A DNA stretch of 64,000 nucleotides from Ulota crispa (lineage: Eukaryota; Streptophyta; Bryopsida; Orthotrichales; Orthotrichaceae). Below are positions 24,393 to 34,357 of this stretch, piece by piece; position 1 is the stretch's first letter, and the number at the start of each line of letters is the position of its first letter. The notes below the pieces were generated by a model, which was not told the DNA's origin, made no database searches, and saw only the letters and a list, made by a program, of their open reading frames with translations. The position numbers were made by a program, and so were the translations under genes. The stretch is taken from contig OY987242.1 in the NCBI GenBank assembly GCA_963920765.1, positions 39,421,264 through 39,485,263 on the forward strand. The letters are read 5' to 3'.

Positions 24393-26069
24393 ATTTGAGA
24401 AGGAAAACCAGTACTATTGGAACCTCAAGAAGCTAGGGTCTCAAGTTTAGTCACTACAAACATCCGAGGTCCCAATATTTGTCACTTCAATCAACCTCAC
24501 AATATGCTAGGCAAGATTAGGATTTAGATCAGGGGCAGAGCTTATTGAGACTGAACCTCCACAGCACTTCCCCTTTTTTGAATCTTCATTGCCACAGCCG
24601 CGCTCCTCTGCAAGCATGACCTCTCTCTCACCATAGGTACGCACCTCTCTTTGTCTATTGGCAGAGTCCATGTCGTGCACCTGCTTGTTTCATTAGTCCG
24701 TTATCAAAAAACAAATTCAAAAAAAATCTATTGCATTGAGAGACAAGTTTGTTGGAATGATTTTACAGGTGCATACAAGTACACTGAGGAGTTGTGGAGG
24801 AAGAAGCAATACGATGTGCTACGTTTCTTGCTTTGTGTGCGTTGCTAAGAGTTCAAGCAGCTGCTCGACATTGTTTGTGTTACCCGCCCCAGCCGCCCTG
24901 ACAAGGCTTGCTGTCTAGGGTATAAGGCCAAGCAGGTTAGTTTACAAAGTCCACATTCACCTCTTTGCTATTTACAATTCTATCTCATTGTTTGTTTTTG
25001 TCGAGGGGTCACATACAAATCTTTGCATTCAGGCTTGGTTAAGTATAGTAGAACTTGGTTGGGACTAAATGTTTTGTATTAGTTTAATAGGTCATTGATT
25101 AGGTCTATGGATGTGTAATTAGAATAACTTTGAGGGTCGTGTTGGCTTGTCAAGGATAGCATTGAGAAACATGATAGATGCTTAATGAATTATTTTGGTC
25201 CATGAGTGACATCTATTTTTTTGTGCCTTCTTACATAGTTTTGTATTTAAATATTATAGAGCTCACATTGAGATCAGGGGATATTAGTTTAGACAATATT
25301 AGCTTACAAAAGTTCTTTTGTATTGTGAACTGCTGCACATATCGTCTACTTCCTTGACCAAGTTGGATTCTTTTATGATCATTTTTGTGAGTTTATCTGA
25401 ATACTAATTTAGGCCAAACTACTTCTAAACCACACTTATGCCATTTCTGCTCTTTTGTGATGACCTGTTTTATTCTTGATTGTAGGGATACATTGTCTAC
25501 CGTGTGCACGTCTGTTGTAGAGGCAAGAAGAGGCCAATGGCCAAGGGTATTGTGTATGGAAAGCCGAAGAACCAAGGTATCATGCAACTCAGGTTCTAGC
25601 AAAATTTGAGGTCTATTGCTGAGGAGCGTGCTAGATGCAAACTTGGAGGCTTTAGGGTTTTGAACTTGTACTAGATCAATCAGGTTTGTCCTCCATTTTT
25701 TTTGTTGATTTTTTATTGTCAATGTTTTTGTTTTACTCAAACTAGATATGTTATTTAACCTTCCAAAACTACTTCAAAATTACAATTGCTTTCATTGTTT
25801 TGTAAGCTATTGTACTCTATTAACTACGTTCCATAAATTGCTCAATTACACACCCCTTAATGCTTACTACTTCACTCTATAAAGTTGAGCTTTTTTTCTA
25901 CAAGTGGCTGTTTGTTTGGCAGTCATGTTTGTCAGCTTGGTGTTTAGTTACAAAGTATTCTCCTAGTGATGTTATGAATCAAGCAGTTTCTAGATCATTG
26001 TATGTGCGGCTCTAGCTGGAGTCTATTTGGCACACTTCATGTTTGCTAATTATTGCAAATACTTTGTAT

Positions 26070-26154
26070 GGAAAAATTCATGGATACCCTTGAAGGTTGC
26101 TATATTTGCATACATATCCCTGCTTTTTCCAAAATTGCACAAATACTCTTGGAC
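26070..26154 (-). repeat. Inverted single copy of the intronic 130-bp unit
   Basis: The reverse complement reads GTCCAAGAGTATTTGTGCA..GGAAAAAGCAGGGATATG..GGGTATCCATGAA. It is about 85 bp of the unit tandemly repeated at 26312-26880, in opposite orientation, so intron RNA could fold here. Confidence 0.7.
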
Positions 26155-26311
26155 TAAAATTTTCAAGCGTTTGCATTGTTGTGCATGCCACACTTCCCTT
26201 CTTCCTTTTGTGTGCACACATTGCTTCTATTTTTGTTTCATTACACTCCCTACTTCAACATTGGTCATACAAGAAGTACAAGCACAATAAATAAATGGCT
26301 AAACATTATGG

Positions 26312-26880
26312 TCCAAGGATATTTGTATAATTTCTGAAAAAAGAAGGGGTATCTATGCAAATATTACAAACTCTAGGGGTATCCATGAAACTTTCCGTAG
26401 TTTTTAACAATGTCTTCAGCTTTTTGTTGCATTTTAATTATGGTCCAAGGGTACTTGTGCAGTTTCTGAAATAGCAGAGGTATCTATGCAAATATTGCAA
26501 ACCTTAGGGATATCCATGAAGTTTTTCCTCCTTTTTTATATTGTCTTTAGCTTTTTTGTTGTTTTTGAAGTACAATCCAAGGGTATTGAAAATGCAAGGG
26601 TATCTATGCAAATATCGCAAACTTCAGGGGTATCCATGAAATTCTCCCTATTGTTCTTATAGGGTTTTCAGCATTTTTGTTGTTCATGAAAATTTCCTTA
26701 CTTTTTTATAATGTCTTCAACATTTTTGTTGTTTTTGAATTACAATCCAAGGGTACTTGTGCAGTTTTTGAAAAAGCAGGGGTATCTATGCAAGTATTGC
26801 AAAGTTCAGAGATAGCCATGAAATTTTTCCTACTTTTTTAATAATGTCTTCAGCTTTTTTGTAGTTTTGGGCTATTAAAG
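26312..26880 (+). repeat. Four tandem copies of a ~130-bp unit in the RPL15 intron
   Basis: Units start near 26312, 26442, 26577 and 26749 with TCCAAGGGTA. Each has GGGGTATCTATGCAAATATTGCAAAC, GGTATCCATGAA, TTTTTATAATGTCTTCAGC and TTTTTGTTG. The third is about 40 bp longer by an internal repeat of its 3' half. The array lies in intron 3 of the pseudogene and was probably added after duplication. Confidence 0.85.
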
Positions 26881-27582
26881 GCTTGTACTAAAAGCAATTT
26901 CTTCTTCTTTTGCAAATTTCCACCTACATGTACTTTGAAATCATCTTGGTGGACCCACAACACACCATTATCCGTAAGGACCCGTGCATTAGCTGGATTG
27001 CGAATCCGATGCACAAACATTGTGAGTTGCATGGACTGACCTCGACAGGCAAGAAATACAAGGTCTTTGTGGCAAAGGACACTTGTACACCAAGGCTTGC
27101 CCTTCAGCCCGTGCCATGTGGAAGTGCAATAACACCTTGTCTCTCAAGTGTTACCAATGAAGATCTTAGAATTTTGGCTGGAGTTCTTGCTATCATGTTG
27201 GTCAGCATCTATTCCTTAATGTAGTGGCCTAGTATGATTTTGAGAATGCACATCTCTATCATCTACCTTGGCTCTTACGTCCAAGTTGAATATGATGAAT
27301 GATGTCACTTGGTCAGGTATTCCTACCTGCAAAATGTGGAGCTGTTAACATTATGTCCCACACCTTTCTCAAATCTAAGAATTTGGTTGGTTTGGAGCCT
27401 CTTTGGGTTTGGGCAATTCACACTATATCATACGTTCCGGGTTGCTGAAGATTTTGGGTCAACCAGTTTGCTGAACCAAACTTTCAATCCAAATTCCATT
27501 AGTTTTTTGCCTAAAATATCCATGATCTTCTTTAGTATTCCTTTTTGCCTGTACTAAGCCAACAAAGGTGGGAGGTTGGACA

Positions 27583-28009
27583 TAAAGTAGGATCACCCAT
27601 TCCCAACCAGGGATCCAAACCCAACCTATAAGGTGTGCTATTTCCAACCAGCCTGTTTCCAAGCTTTGGAATACGTTTTTTTTTCTTTTCTTTTCAAGAT
27701 TAAGACTAACAAGGTCATAACATGTGTCCCAATAGAAAGTAGGAAATATTGAGCACGAAATAGTTTGGCTATGACTGGGATTAGGAGAGTTTAGTGATTG
27801 TCTATGGGTTCAAAACACTTCATGCACTCCAAAATTTTTATACAACTCTATTTTTGAGTGAAAAATTTTGAAAAAAAATTATGTTGCAATATTTTGTATG
27901 AAGCCACCAAAGAAAAATTTGCGCTACATTGTTGCTCTAACATGCTGTCTTGCAAGAGCTTAAATAATGGAGAATGGGTAAATGATCGGGAATGGGTGGT
28001 CTTACCTTA
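27583..28009 (-). mobile_element. MITE family A, copy 5 (427 bp)
   Basis: It is the reverse complement of 14119-14523 across its length and ends TAAAGTAGGATCACCCATTC and GGGTGGTCTTACCTTA. It sits about 420 bp after the end of the RPL15 pseudogene. Confidence 0.75.
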
Positions 28010-28879
28010 GTGTGAATTGCTCCTTGTTTGTATTTTTGGGAATTCTTTTGGAAATGATTTGAGTATGGATGTTTTGTCATACACTTGCCGCAGTATGGCG
28101 TGGACTATCAATCTTCACTTTGCTATTGTGTAGAATGCGTAGTTCATTTACAATTGAAATTGTTGATCTCTAGGGAAGTCATCCATTAGATTAATTGCTT
28201 CAGCAAATAGCTTGTTGACACCTCTTTATCATCATGGCAATCCCAATTCTTCTATATCATACCATGTGGCGACCTAGAATTTGGTGGAAGAGCTATTTCC
28301 AGTAAAATCATGTTAGAAAATCCATATTGGATTAATTTTTTTGCTTTTATAGAACAAGAGTGAACTAATTTTCAAATGTATGGATTTATTAATTACCAGG
28401 TTTCTCAAATTATTAAATAGGTTAAGGAGAGATTGTAAATTTCCTCCATAACCGGAAATCGGAACCAAGAACAGCAAACCAAGATCAGAAGAAGGTGGCA
28501 TTGCCATTGGGAAAGGTTATAGGAAGCAATCCGGAAATTGGCCAAAATCTAAACCGGAACCTAAATTGAAACCCAACAAAAACTTAGCAGAACTTAACGG
28601 AAACCTAAACGGGAAAAAAGACAGAGTTAGGGTAATCCACAAATTAGGGCAACAGTCGCAACAGTCTGACCAGTGCCGTTCTAGGATTAGGGAAAGAAGG
28701 AAAGTTGTCCATCTTCCTCATTTGCACCATTTTGCTCCTAGAATTTTCCTTGTGCAAGTTTTGAGTTTGCTGATTGAGGTTTAGCAAGTGAGGTTGCAAA
28801 GTTGTAGTTTTCGGTTTTTAGATCCACCCAAAACAGTGGAGAAGGTAGAGAAAAGAGGGAATCAGCACCTCTTCGGTCA
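28010..28879. other. Spacer and Asn/Lys-rich leader-like region
   Basis: Between 28435 and 28700 there are repeated CCGGAAAT, AAACCGGAACC and AACGGAAACC words, giving Asn-rich peptides in two frames. It may be an upstream part of the ORF at 28880. No known domain is seen. Confidence 0.3.
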
Positions 28880-29506
28880 ATGAATCTAGGTATTCCAAAA
28901 GATTTGAGGGAGAAGGAGTTGTTGGAGGATGACCTAAAGCAGATGGGGTGCTAAGGACTGATTGGAGTGCTGTGGAGCCTGAAGAATGAGGCTATGGTGG
29001 GAGAGCTAATGGCGGATCCATCCAACGAGTGGACTGGAATGAAGAGAGCGGATCTGGAGAAGTGGTCAACCTTGTTGTGGTGCAAAGTTCACAAATTCTC
29101 TCCAAAAGGAAAAGGTATGGCTTTCCGGATGCCCAAGAGATGTGAGGGTAAGTTTGCTCACCGCAACCACCCTAAAAATGATTATGCAATTTTGGATTGC
29201 ATAAACATCCAAGAAAAGAGAGTGTTAGAGGAAGAGATAGTGGTTAATTGGGGGCACATAATCAAGGAGCTAGTGCTCAAGATAATAGAGTTGCTCAGAA
29301 ACACCAAACCTTCCGGGCTCAGCCTTTTTCTCTTCCATCTTTATAGTCATTTAGAAATTTTGAGAGAAGGGAAGCTTTCCAAGTATGAGATTGGAGAGAC
29401 CATGTTGGAGAATGACATTCCCTCAAGTGCGGAATTGGTACATGAGTATGATGAGTCCAAAAATGATTCTCTGGAACCCATGAGAGTGAAACATACGCTG
29501 TCCTGA
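28880..29506 (+). pseudogene. Degenerate ORF of unknown repeat-associated family
   Basis: From an ATG at 28880 the frame runs to the TGA at 29504-29506 with a single internal TAA at 28952-28954. It reads GIPKDLREKELLEDDLKQM before the stop, then NEWTGMKRADLEKWSTLLW, KGMAFRMPKRCEGKFAHR and an acidic tail with EYDESKNDSLEP. The single break in over 200 codons, plus charged, structured-looking composition, argues for former coding use. I do not recognise a named domain. It might belong to a large retroelement or to a multi-copy plant gene family. It is followed within 50 bp by a small hairpin and then a SINE. Confidence 0.45.
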
Positions 29507-29553
29507 TGGAGATATCTCCATCATGTAGATGCTTGTTATATATTTATGTTTGT

Positions 29554-29573
29554 GTTGATTTCAATAAATCAAC
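29554..29573. repeat. Perfect 8-bp-stem hairpin
   Basis: GTTGATTTCAATAAATCAAC has an 8-bp stem and a 4-nt loop. It lies 50 bp after the stop of the 28880 ORF and next to the 3' end of the SINE; its role is unknown. Confidence 0.6.
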
Positions 29574-29574
29574 A

Positions 29575-29838
29575 GTTGAGGCAAAAGGGGTGGTCGTGGT
29601 GAGGACCACGGTTTGGTGACAGCGCAGCGGCCATAGATTCCAGTGCGCTGCGCCGTCTTGTCACATGCATAGCTCAGGGGGGTAGGTAGCGGGTTGGCTG
29701 GGCCAATTTCCTGCCTCACTAGCTGCCAAGCCGTGAGCCGCCATCACCGCTCGACGAGTCCGATGGGATTCGAACCTGGACCGGCGGGCGACCAGAGACG
29801 ACCGCTTCTCCAGCCAACCAAGTCCACGACTTGGCGAC
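29575..29838 (-). mobile_element. tRNA-derived SINE
   Basis: On the minus strand the element begins about GTCGCCAAGTCGTGGAC and has RNA polymerase III box A TGGTTGGCTGG (29810-29820) and a perfect box B GGTTCGAATCC (29766-29776), 33 bp apart. The acceptor and T stems do not pair, so it is not a working tRNA. The body is strongly GC-rich against AT-rich surroundings and has two hairpins: TGACAGCGCAGCG against CGCTGCGCCGTCTTGTCA, and GTGGTC against GACCAC. No clear target-site duplication was found. Confidence 0.7.
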
Positions 29839-29939
29839 TGAAAACAAGTGTTTGACGCTATTATATGCTCGCTAGGGCACGTGGCCACTTTACGATGGCA
29901 TTTATTTTGTAATTTAATCATTTTCATATGTTTATTTAG

Positions 29940-30206
29940 ATGTTTTGGAAGGCTCATATATTTTGCCTTTATTTGAATAAAAATACTAAGGGTTTAGAAG
30001 TCAATAGGAAAGGTGTGAAAGGAAAAGGGTTTGGCATCTATGGTGGGGTTAGGATAGGGAGGGCTAGGATAGGGAGGGCATGGGCTGATGTGCCCCACCT
30101 CCCTACCTTAGATAGGGACAAAATTATGGAGGAAAGATCCCTTAATTGTTGGAAGTTAGTGTATGAGTGTTGGTGGGAAGAAGGAAAAAAAATCCCGAAA
30201 CTTTGA
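29940..30206 (+). CDS. Short open frame, unknown
   Basis: An 88-codon frame in a locally GC-richer block includes KGVKGKGFGIYGG, a short repeat GRARIGRA and WADVPHLPTLDRDKI. The GGATAGGGAGGGC duplication (30052-30080) makes the repeated residues. It may be a fragment of the same unit as the 28880 ORF. No family is recognised. Confidence 0.25.
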   Translation: MFWKAHIFCLYLNKNTKGLEVNRKGVKGKGFGIYGGVRIGRARIGRAWADVPHLPTLDRDKIMEERSLNCWKLVYECWWEEGKKIPKL

Positions 30207-31080
30207 TGTGAGATTTTTTCTGTGTATACATGATTTTGAATTGAAATTTGAAGAGGTTGTTCCTTGTGTGATTAACTTTTCAAAATGAGTTTGCAAGTTT
30301 GATTTGGAGTTGTGATGCAAAAGTTATGAGTGTTTGAATTTTGGAGTCAAAAAGCCAAACTATGAAGAAAGGCTGAGACTTTGACAAGCCATAACTTATG
30401 ATCTGTATATTATTTTGCAACAAGATTTGAAGGGAGTGTTTATCTTAGTCTTGGCTTTCTAGAAAGTCCTTAAACTTGAGGTTTGAAGCTTGGACGAGAA
30501 AATTATAGAAGTGTGAAGGTTTAGAGGTGGCTGCCCTTTTGTTAGGAGAAGGCCGAAACTTTGAAGAACTACAACTTTTGGACAGTATGAAATTTTCTTT
30601 TCAGATTTTTAGAAGTGATAGTTTGTTGTCATAGCTTTTTGAATTGTCTTTAATCATTTCATTTGGAGTTTTATTGAAGAAGTTATAGTGGGTAGAAGTT
30701 GGAGGTTTGGATGCTCTCTAAAAAATTGAGACCCTTACTTTGATTGACTAGAGCTTTCGGACAGAGTTTTATTTTGAAGTGAAAATTTTATGAGTTGTAG
30801 TCAATGATATCATCTTTCTAAATTGATATCACGTTTCTATGGGTGATGTATAGAACAAAAGTTACAAAGGTTTATAGAGGCAGTGTTTAGTTTGTAAGAA
30901 GAAAGAAGAGCCTCTACTTTGAACCCGCATAACTTTTGAACAATATCTCAGATTGAGTTGAAATTTGAAGAGATGTTAGAAGGTTAGAAGAGCTTTTCAA
31001 ATTGCTATTATACTTAGCATTTGAATCTTTGAGCCATCTGTGGCACTAAATAGAAGGTTGCTGCTTTTCTAGGACTTGTT
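30195..31080 (+). repeat. Five diverged tandem units of ~178 bp
   Basis: An anchor like GAAACTTTGA..ACAACTTTTGGACAGTAT..TTGAAATTTGAAGAG recurs near 30198, 30380, 30556, 30732 and 30911, with spacings of about 176 to 182 bp. Units are strongly diverged from each other. The period is close to that of nucleosome-phased plant satellites, although only five units are present. Confidence 0.6.
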
Positions 31081-31112
31081 ATTTGTGATTTTCCTCATTG
31101 TTTTTATTAAAA

Positions 31113-31190
31113 CATGAAGACTTGAAGACTTGAAGACATGAAGACTTGAAGACATGAAGACTTGAAGATCTGAAGATATGAAGATTTCAA
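31113..31190 (+). repeat. 10-bp minisatellite GAAGACTTGA/GAAGACATGA
   Basis: About eight units alternate GAAGACTTGA and GAAGACATGA, the last two degenerating to GAAGATATGA. Related GAAGACT words reappear at 31570-31610. Confidence 0.9.
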
Positions 31191-31611
31191 GAGGAATGTT
31201 TTGGGTTTATTTTTTATGTATGTGTGGGATGTGGCTTTGTTATTCCTAGCCGGTTTTGGAGGCTCGTTTGTCAATTCATTTCCATTCTGTTTTGTAAACC
31301 TTGTTGCGGGCAGTTTGGGTTAAACCAAATTTAACCCCATTTATTGTTGTGGTGACGAAGTGGGATTGATCACCCACATGGTTGAGACTTGCTCTGTTCT
31401 CACAATCTGGAGTTTTGGCCAACAGATCGTGAATTTGATTTTAGGATCCCGTCATACGGATGGCAGCTCGTGTCTGCTGTTCCGATCTACCCGTCCCGTA
31501 TCCAGTGGACTCTTATCCCTACCTTAACCCTTATACCCTTAGAGCCAGTCACAGGATAGGCCAACGAAAGACTGAAGACTAAAGATTTGAAGAAAAGATC
31601 AAGATTGAAGA
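31191..31611. other. Moderately GC-richer stretch, no gene seen
   Basis: It contains a near-palindrome GGGTTAAACCAAATTTAACCCC at 31317-31338. It could be untranslated leader of the frame beginning about 31612. No protein fragment is recognisable. Confidence 0.3.
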
Positions 31612-32814
31612 CGATTTTAGTCGGCAACGCACAATCGCAGCAAGACACCCTGCGTGTTCCCAAAGCGCGCTCCTCTCAACCCGACAACGCGACAAAAAGG
31701 GAAGGGACGAGTTGATTCAAAGGAGAGAATAGAGAGATTGGAAAGAGCCAAAGGGACCAATCTTGTATGGGGAGGAAAGACGGAAGATGATCCGGTCACC
31801 AAGGTGATCAAGGAGCTCAAGGAGATCCAGGAATTGATCCTATTTCAACAAGATGTTCTCCGAAAACTTTGTATAGTGTTGGGGGTACTTTTGTCGCAGA
31901 TTGTGGGCAAGGTGATGGACCTCTATCATTTGAAGGACTTGAAGGAAACAAAGGAGGAGTACCGCAAGCCAATGTGAAGGAGCTTCAAGAAGAGTTGCTA
32001 ATGTAAGCAAAACATAAGAAATTGGCTAAAGAAGCAATAATCCACATTGCGGATCTCCAAAAGTTTTTGGGGAATCCAGGCAATGTGGTGGCTACAACAA
32101 AGCTCTGTGATGCTGAGGTGATGAATGGAAGGAGCAGCGCTAGTAGGGCCCAATATAGTCAAGGTGTTGGTGGAGTACAGTCAGAGGATTGAAGCAATGC
32201 TGGTCAAAATGAGGATTCTCACTCACGCAAAGACACCGGAACTGGAAACATTGAGAGGATCCAATTCGGTAAAGGAGGCAACACTTGCCCAAAAAGACGC
32301 CCCATTCCTTTCTTCCAAGTTGCCAATGCCAAAAAAGAAGGACAAATTAGAAACTCTTGATTCCGAGCATCTTCTGCCCAAGCTAGATTTTAGACCAACA
32401 AAAACATCTATCCAATGCTTGCTCAAAAGTCAATCCTAGAGACCAACAAAGGATCCAAGTATGAAGAAGGATTCAGATACATTGAAAGAACATAGTATAA
32501 GAATTGATCCGGGCACAACAGAAAATCTAAGTCCAGCCAAGATACCAAGTCTGGTAAAGCAAAAGACAACAAAGGTAAACAAAAGGGCGTCAGCTTCACC
32601 AAGTAAGGAGAAGATTATCCTCACCATTGAGGAAGACTCCTTTCTAACTAAGTCTGATACTAATAGCAGGTTCGGAACCTCTCGAGATAAATCAAAATAC
32701 TCGGATCTAGATGTTTATAATCTAGCACTTGGAGGGAAGCGGAAATTGTCAACCAAGAGGGCGCAACAGACTTCCGCTAAGAAGAAGAAGATTGGAAGGA
32801 TTTTGAAGGCCTAG
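31612..32814 (+). pseudogene. Coiled-coil/Lys-Ser-rich protein remnant, unknown family
   Basis: The reading shifts between frames but stays protein-like throughout. Frame 1 (31654 to about 31880) gives SKERIERLERAKG and KVIKELKEIQELILFQQDV. Frame 3 (about 31884-32300) gives GDGPLSFEGLEGNKGGVPQ, VKELQEELL and IIHIADLQKFLGNPGNVV, with stops at two points. Frame 1 again (32560-32814) gives a basic, Ser-rich tail ending KRAQQTSAKKKKIGRILKA and a stop. The order coiled coil, linker, basic C-terminus suggests a DNA-binding or gag-like protein. It ends 230 bp before the 5' LTR of Copia-1. Confidence 0.5.
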
Positions 32815-33044
32815 AAAGCGCAAACAACTACTAAACCTAATAGATAGGTTCACCACATAGTAGCAGTAATAGGTGGAATATATAACTTAGAATAAATAGC
32901 TTGAGTATTTGGAAAGTTGAAATTTAGTCACTTTCTAGTTACAATAAATTTGAATGTCCACATTAGATAAAATCAGATTTGAGATCTTTTTTTTGTGGAG
33001 CTTTGCGGTAGGTAATTAGATTCACAATTTTTGGATAAGGAAAT
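32815..33044. other. AT-rich left flank of Copia-1
   Basis: Nothing coding. The five bases before the LTR (GAAAT) do not match those after the 3' LTR (ATATT), so no target-site duplication survives. Confidence 0.5.
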
Positions 33045-33324
33045 TGTTCAAAGGTTGGAATAGGGCATTAGGAGTTTGTTCTAAGCCAAAGGAGATATAC
33101 TAGTTGAGGCACTTAACATTGGAGAGAGAGCATGTGGTAGAAAGCACCTCATATAGAGGATTAGACCATGGGTGTGGTTATCTCATATGGTTAGGTGAAA
33201 AGAGAGTGGTTGAGAGAGTATATAGATGAGAGAGTTTGGGAACACTCACATCTCTTCCATTTGTATTTGAAACATTTAAAAATACCATGTGTGCCTTTAC
33301 TCTTTTATCTTCCCTATGTTTTCA
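33045..33324 (+). repeat. Copia-1 5' LTR (280 bp)
   Basis: It starts TGTTCAAAGGTTGG and ends TATGTTTTCA, so it has TG...CA ends. It aligns end to end with 38424-38700. Counting by eye, roughly one position in five differs, which implies an old insertion. Confidence 0.9.
33219..33225 (+). promoter_or_regulatory. TATA box of the Copia-1 5' LTR
   Basis: TATATAG lies about 100 bp before the LTR end. The 3' LTR has the mutated form TACATAG and Copia-2 keeps TATATAG (59634-59640, minus), which supports its role as the ancestral promoter. Confidence 0.55.
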
Positions 33325-34357
33325 GTAGGTTATGGGCCCACTTCTTAGAGTTTGGAGGTGCATTGTGATGAATGGAGATCACATTTGAGGTAGATCAGCC
33401 TTTAGATTTTGACCTTGTGCACTTAGAGGACTTCTTTAGCTACTTTTGGATGTTATGGGTGGTTTTGTAGTAAAAGTGCTGGTCGTTTGAGCTACTTCAG
33501 CACTAGTCCTAGTTTGTGGAGCTTTTGGAGGACTTGTTGTGCTTGTTTTTTATGTTGGAGGTGCATTGTGGTGAGAAAGGACTTTTGAGGAACTTCATCT
33601 CTCTTTGCATGCCCTTTAGAGTCTTTGGAAATCTTGTTTTGCCTCTTGGAGAGTGGCTGATCCTCATTTAGCTTGGTGGAACACCAAATTCAAATTTGTG
33701 GAGTTGTAGAGCTTGTTGGAGCTTGTTGGAGGATATGATCTATCATATTGGAGGAATTGATCCACTTTGGAACTTATTTAGAGGTCTATTTGGTATTGCA
33801 TAAGCTTTTGGAGGAGTGGAGTTGCTAAGGGTGGAGTTGCACCATCAAAGTGCTTATCTAAAGTACAAAGAGGTGATTTGTGAGTTTGTACTTGCTTTAG
33901 TTGGTTTCTATTCTTGCTTGAGGTTGTTTGCTCAAGTGGATGCATAGTATTTGCTCAAAGGGGGCTGAAATTGCAAGGAGTGAGTTTGAGGGTAAGGTTT
34001 GAGTGATAACCTCACATTTTAAATAGATTTTGTGCTCTTTTGAGGATTGGGTTGTATACTTCAACCCCTTGTATTTGGAAAGATCTATTATTTGCTTGGA
34101 AAATGGTTAAGTTGCATATTTCAACTCTTTGTATGTGTAGTGAACTAGAACTTTACTTGAAAGGTGGTTGGTTTACATACTTTCAACCCTTGTTTTTGGA
34201 GCTAGCTAGCTAGCATTGAGAGTGGTTGAGTAGCATACTTTATCCTTTTATGTGTGGCAAGAGCTAGGGTTTGCTTGTTTGGTGGTTGAACTCTTTATTT
34301 CAATTCCTTGCTATCTTCTTATAACATTGAGAGAGCTTTGAGTTGCATACTCTAGCC
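33325..34357 (+). repeat. Copia-1 leader with ~60-bp tandem repeats
   Basis: The untranslated leader is about 1 kb. Its last part (34046-34310) holds five copies of a ~60-bp unit with GGTTGANTTGCATACTTTCAACCC, at about 34046, 34106, 34168, 34228 and 34283. Each has a short inverted repeat GGTTGA/TCAACC. The end of Copia-2 in the window (63961-63996, minus) has the same unit. Confidence 0.7.

Larger units (their letters stand above)
24541..27160 (+). pseudogene. RPL15: Ribosomal protein L15 (RPL15) pseudogene with introns
   Basis: RPL15 is a large-subunit (60S) ribosomal protein. A likely 5' UTR and exon 1 end at 24636, where CCATAG|GTACGC stands in place of an expected CCATG|GTACGC, so the start codon is lost. 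Exon 2 (24769-24935) reads [20 protein letters not shown], a stop in place of a Trp, then RPSRPDKACCLGYKAKQ. Exon 3 (25486-25683) starts GYIVYRVHV and has [17 protein letters not shown], two in-frame stops. Exon 4 (about 26917-27160) has [17 protein letters not shown] and [19 protein letters not shown], a one-base frameshift near 27060, then [20 protein letters not shown] and the normal stop. The last acceptor is TGCAA instead of TGCAG. Splice sites of introns 1 and 2 are otherwise consensus. It is a genomic duplicate, not a processed retrocopy. Confidence 0.93.

Noticed and set aside
25393-25740. Minus-strand 115-codon ORF
   Set aside because: It overlaps exon 3 of the RPL15 pseudogene in antisense and is a shadow.
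29755-29838. Functional tRNA gene on the minus strand
   Set aside because: Box A and B are good, but acceptor and T stems do not pair and the sequence continues into a structured GC-rich body; a SINE explains it better.
31113-31190. CRISPR-like array
   Set aside because: Units are 10 bp and contiguous without spacers; it is a minisatellite in a plant context.
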